In this document: positions 63,424 through 64,000 of the stretch, one piece after another
Position numbering within the stretch: position 1 is the stretch's first letter
Layout: each line of letters opens with the position of its first letter
Assembly (NCBI RefSeq): GCF_002975175.1
Contig: NZ_PCNZ01000002.1
Coordinates: forward strand, 540,230-604,229
DNA length: 64,000 bases
From: Bacillus sp. MYb209
GTDB lineage: Bacteria; Bacillota; Bacilli; Bacillales; Bacillaceae_G
Direction of reading: 5' to 3'
The notes under the pieces: model-generated
The model's database searches: none
What the model was told of the DNA's origin: nothing
Seen by the model: the letters and a program-made list of their open reading frames with translations, nothing else
Translations under genes and position numbers: made by a program

Positions 63424-64000
63424 AAAAAGAAATCGCATCGCATTTATTAGAAATTGGAGCAGTATTTTTACAACCGAATGATCCATTTACTTGGTCTTCT
63501 GGTATAAAATCACCAATTTATTGTGATAATCGTTTAACTTTATCTTATCCAAAAGTACGCCAAGCGATTGCAGCTGGATTAGAAGAGTTAATTAAAGAGC
63601 ACTTCCCAACTGTAGAAGTTATTGCAGGAACAGCAACGGCTGGTATTGCGCACGCAGCATGGGTAAGCAATCGTATGGATTTACCAATGTGCTACGTACG
63701 TAGTAAAGCAAAAGGTCACGGTAAAGGGAACCAAATCGAAGGAAAAGCTGAAAAAGGTCAAAAAGTAGTAGTAGTAGAAGACTTAATTTCAACTGGTGGT
63801 AGTGCAATTACATGTGTAGAAGCACTTCGCGAAGCTGGTTGTGAAGTATTAGGAATCGTATCAATCTTCACATACGAGCTTGAGTCAGGAAAAGAGAAAC
63901 TAGAAGCAGCAAACGTAGCATCATATTCTTTAAGTGATTACAGTGCATTAACTGAAGTTGCAGCAGAAAAAGGTATGATCGGACAAGCTGAAACGAAAAA
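63420..64000 (+). CDS. pyrE: Orotate phosphoribosyltransferase (3' end beyond the window)
   Basis: PRTase that makes OMP from orotate and PRPP. 193 codons are visible (about 210 expected). [16 protein letters not shown], the [10 protein letters not shown] region and the PRPP motif [13 protein letters not shown] are present. ATG 63420 overlaps the pyrF stop (ATGA). The C-terminus lies outside the window. Confidence 0.96.
   Translation, partial: MKKEIASHLLEIGAVFLQPNDPFTWSSGIKSPIYCDNRLTLSYPKVRQAIAAGLEELIKEHFPTVEVIAGTATAGIAHAAWVSNRMDLPMCYVRSKAKGHGKGNQIEGKAEKGQKVVVVEDLISTGGSAITCVEALREAGCEVLGIVSIFTYELESGKEKLEAANVASYSLSDYSALTEVAAEKGMIGQAETK

Overview
The window is a stretch of chromosome from a low-GC, endospore-forming Firmicute, almost certainly a member of the Bacillus cereus group. 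This rests on gene order, on protein sequences that match B. cereus-group proteins as I remember them (CtaA, CtaB, MraY, MurG, MurB, PyrB, PyrK), and on three copies of a TTTAT-flanked intergenic repeat that resembles the B. cereus-group bcr1 element. No searches were run. There is no prophage, transposase, tRNA, rRNA or CRISPR array. About 64 protein genes are present, nearly all of them core.

Layout: (1) 1-7240, heme A synthesis and caa3 cytochrome c oxidase: ctaA (minus strand, cut by the window start), then ctaB-ctaC-ctaD-ctaE-ctaF-ctaG. (2) 7276-21060, the 'ylb' housekeeping and sporulation block: YugN-like protein, ylbC, ylbD, ylbE, a histidine phosphatase, ricF, ylbG, a small hypothetical gene, a CsfG-like sRNA locus, rsmD, coaD, ylbJ, ylbK, ylbL, tmcAL (with an apparent AUA start), ylbN, rpmF, gerR, ylbP and panE. 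(3) 21140-39752, bshC followed by the division and cell-wall (dcw) cluster: rsmH, ftsL, pbpB, spoVD, murE, mraY, murD, spoVE, murG, murB, divIB, ftsA, ftsZ. The usual first gene, mraZ, is not there. (4) 40212-42805, the sporulation sigma factors: spoIIGA, sigE, sigG. (5) 43100-47125, the ylm division cluster: ylmC, pgeF, ylmE, sepF, ylmG, ylmH, divIVA. (6) 47128-52221: a T-box-controlled ileS, then ylyA, lspA and an RluD-type pseudouridine synthase. (7) 52224-64000, the pyrimidine operon pyrR-pyrP-pyrB-pyrC-pyrAA-pyrAB-pyrK-pyrD-pyrF-pyrE, with three PyrR attenuators; pyrE is cut by the window end.

Functionally the window joins respiration, lipid-II and septum synthesis, the mother-cell and forespore sigma cascade, and UMP synthesis. 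Sporulation genes are embedded among vegetative ones (spoVD and spoVE inside dcw, sigG behind sigE), so local promoters and RNA structures matter. I see candidate sigma-E, sigma-F, sigma-G and sigma-H promoters, the 22-bp-spaced spoIIG promoter, and hairpins over ribosome-binding sites.

I found no undescribed multi-gene system. The most interesting signals are small: a non-canonical start codon in tmcAL that hides its catalytic motif, an RNA hairpin that covers the spoVD ribosome-binding site and start codon only when transcription comes from upstream, the absence of mraZ, three bcr1-like insertions (one abutting the ylbC stop codon), and a Spo0A-box-like sequence in the divIVA promoter region.
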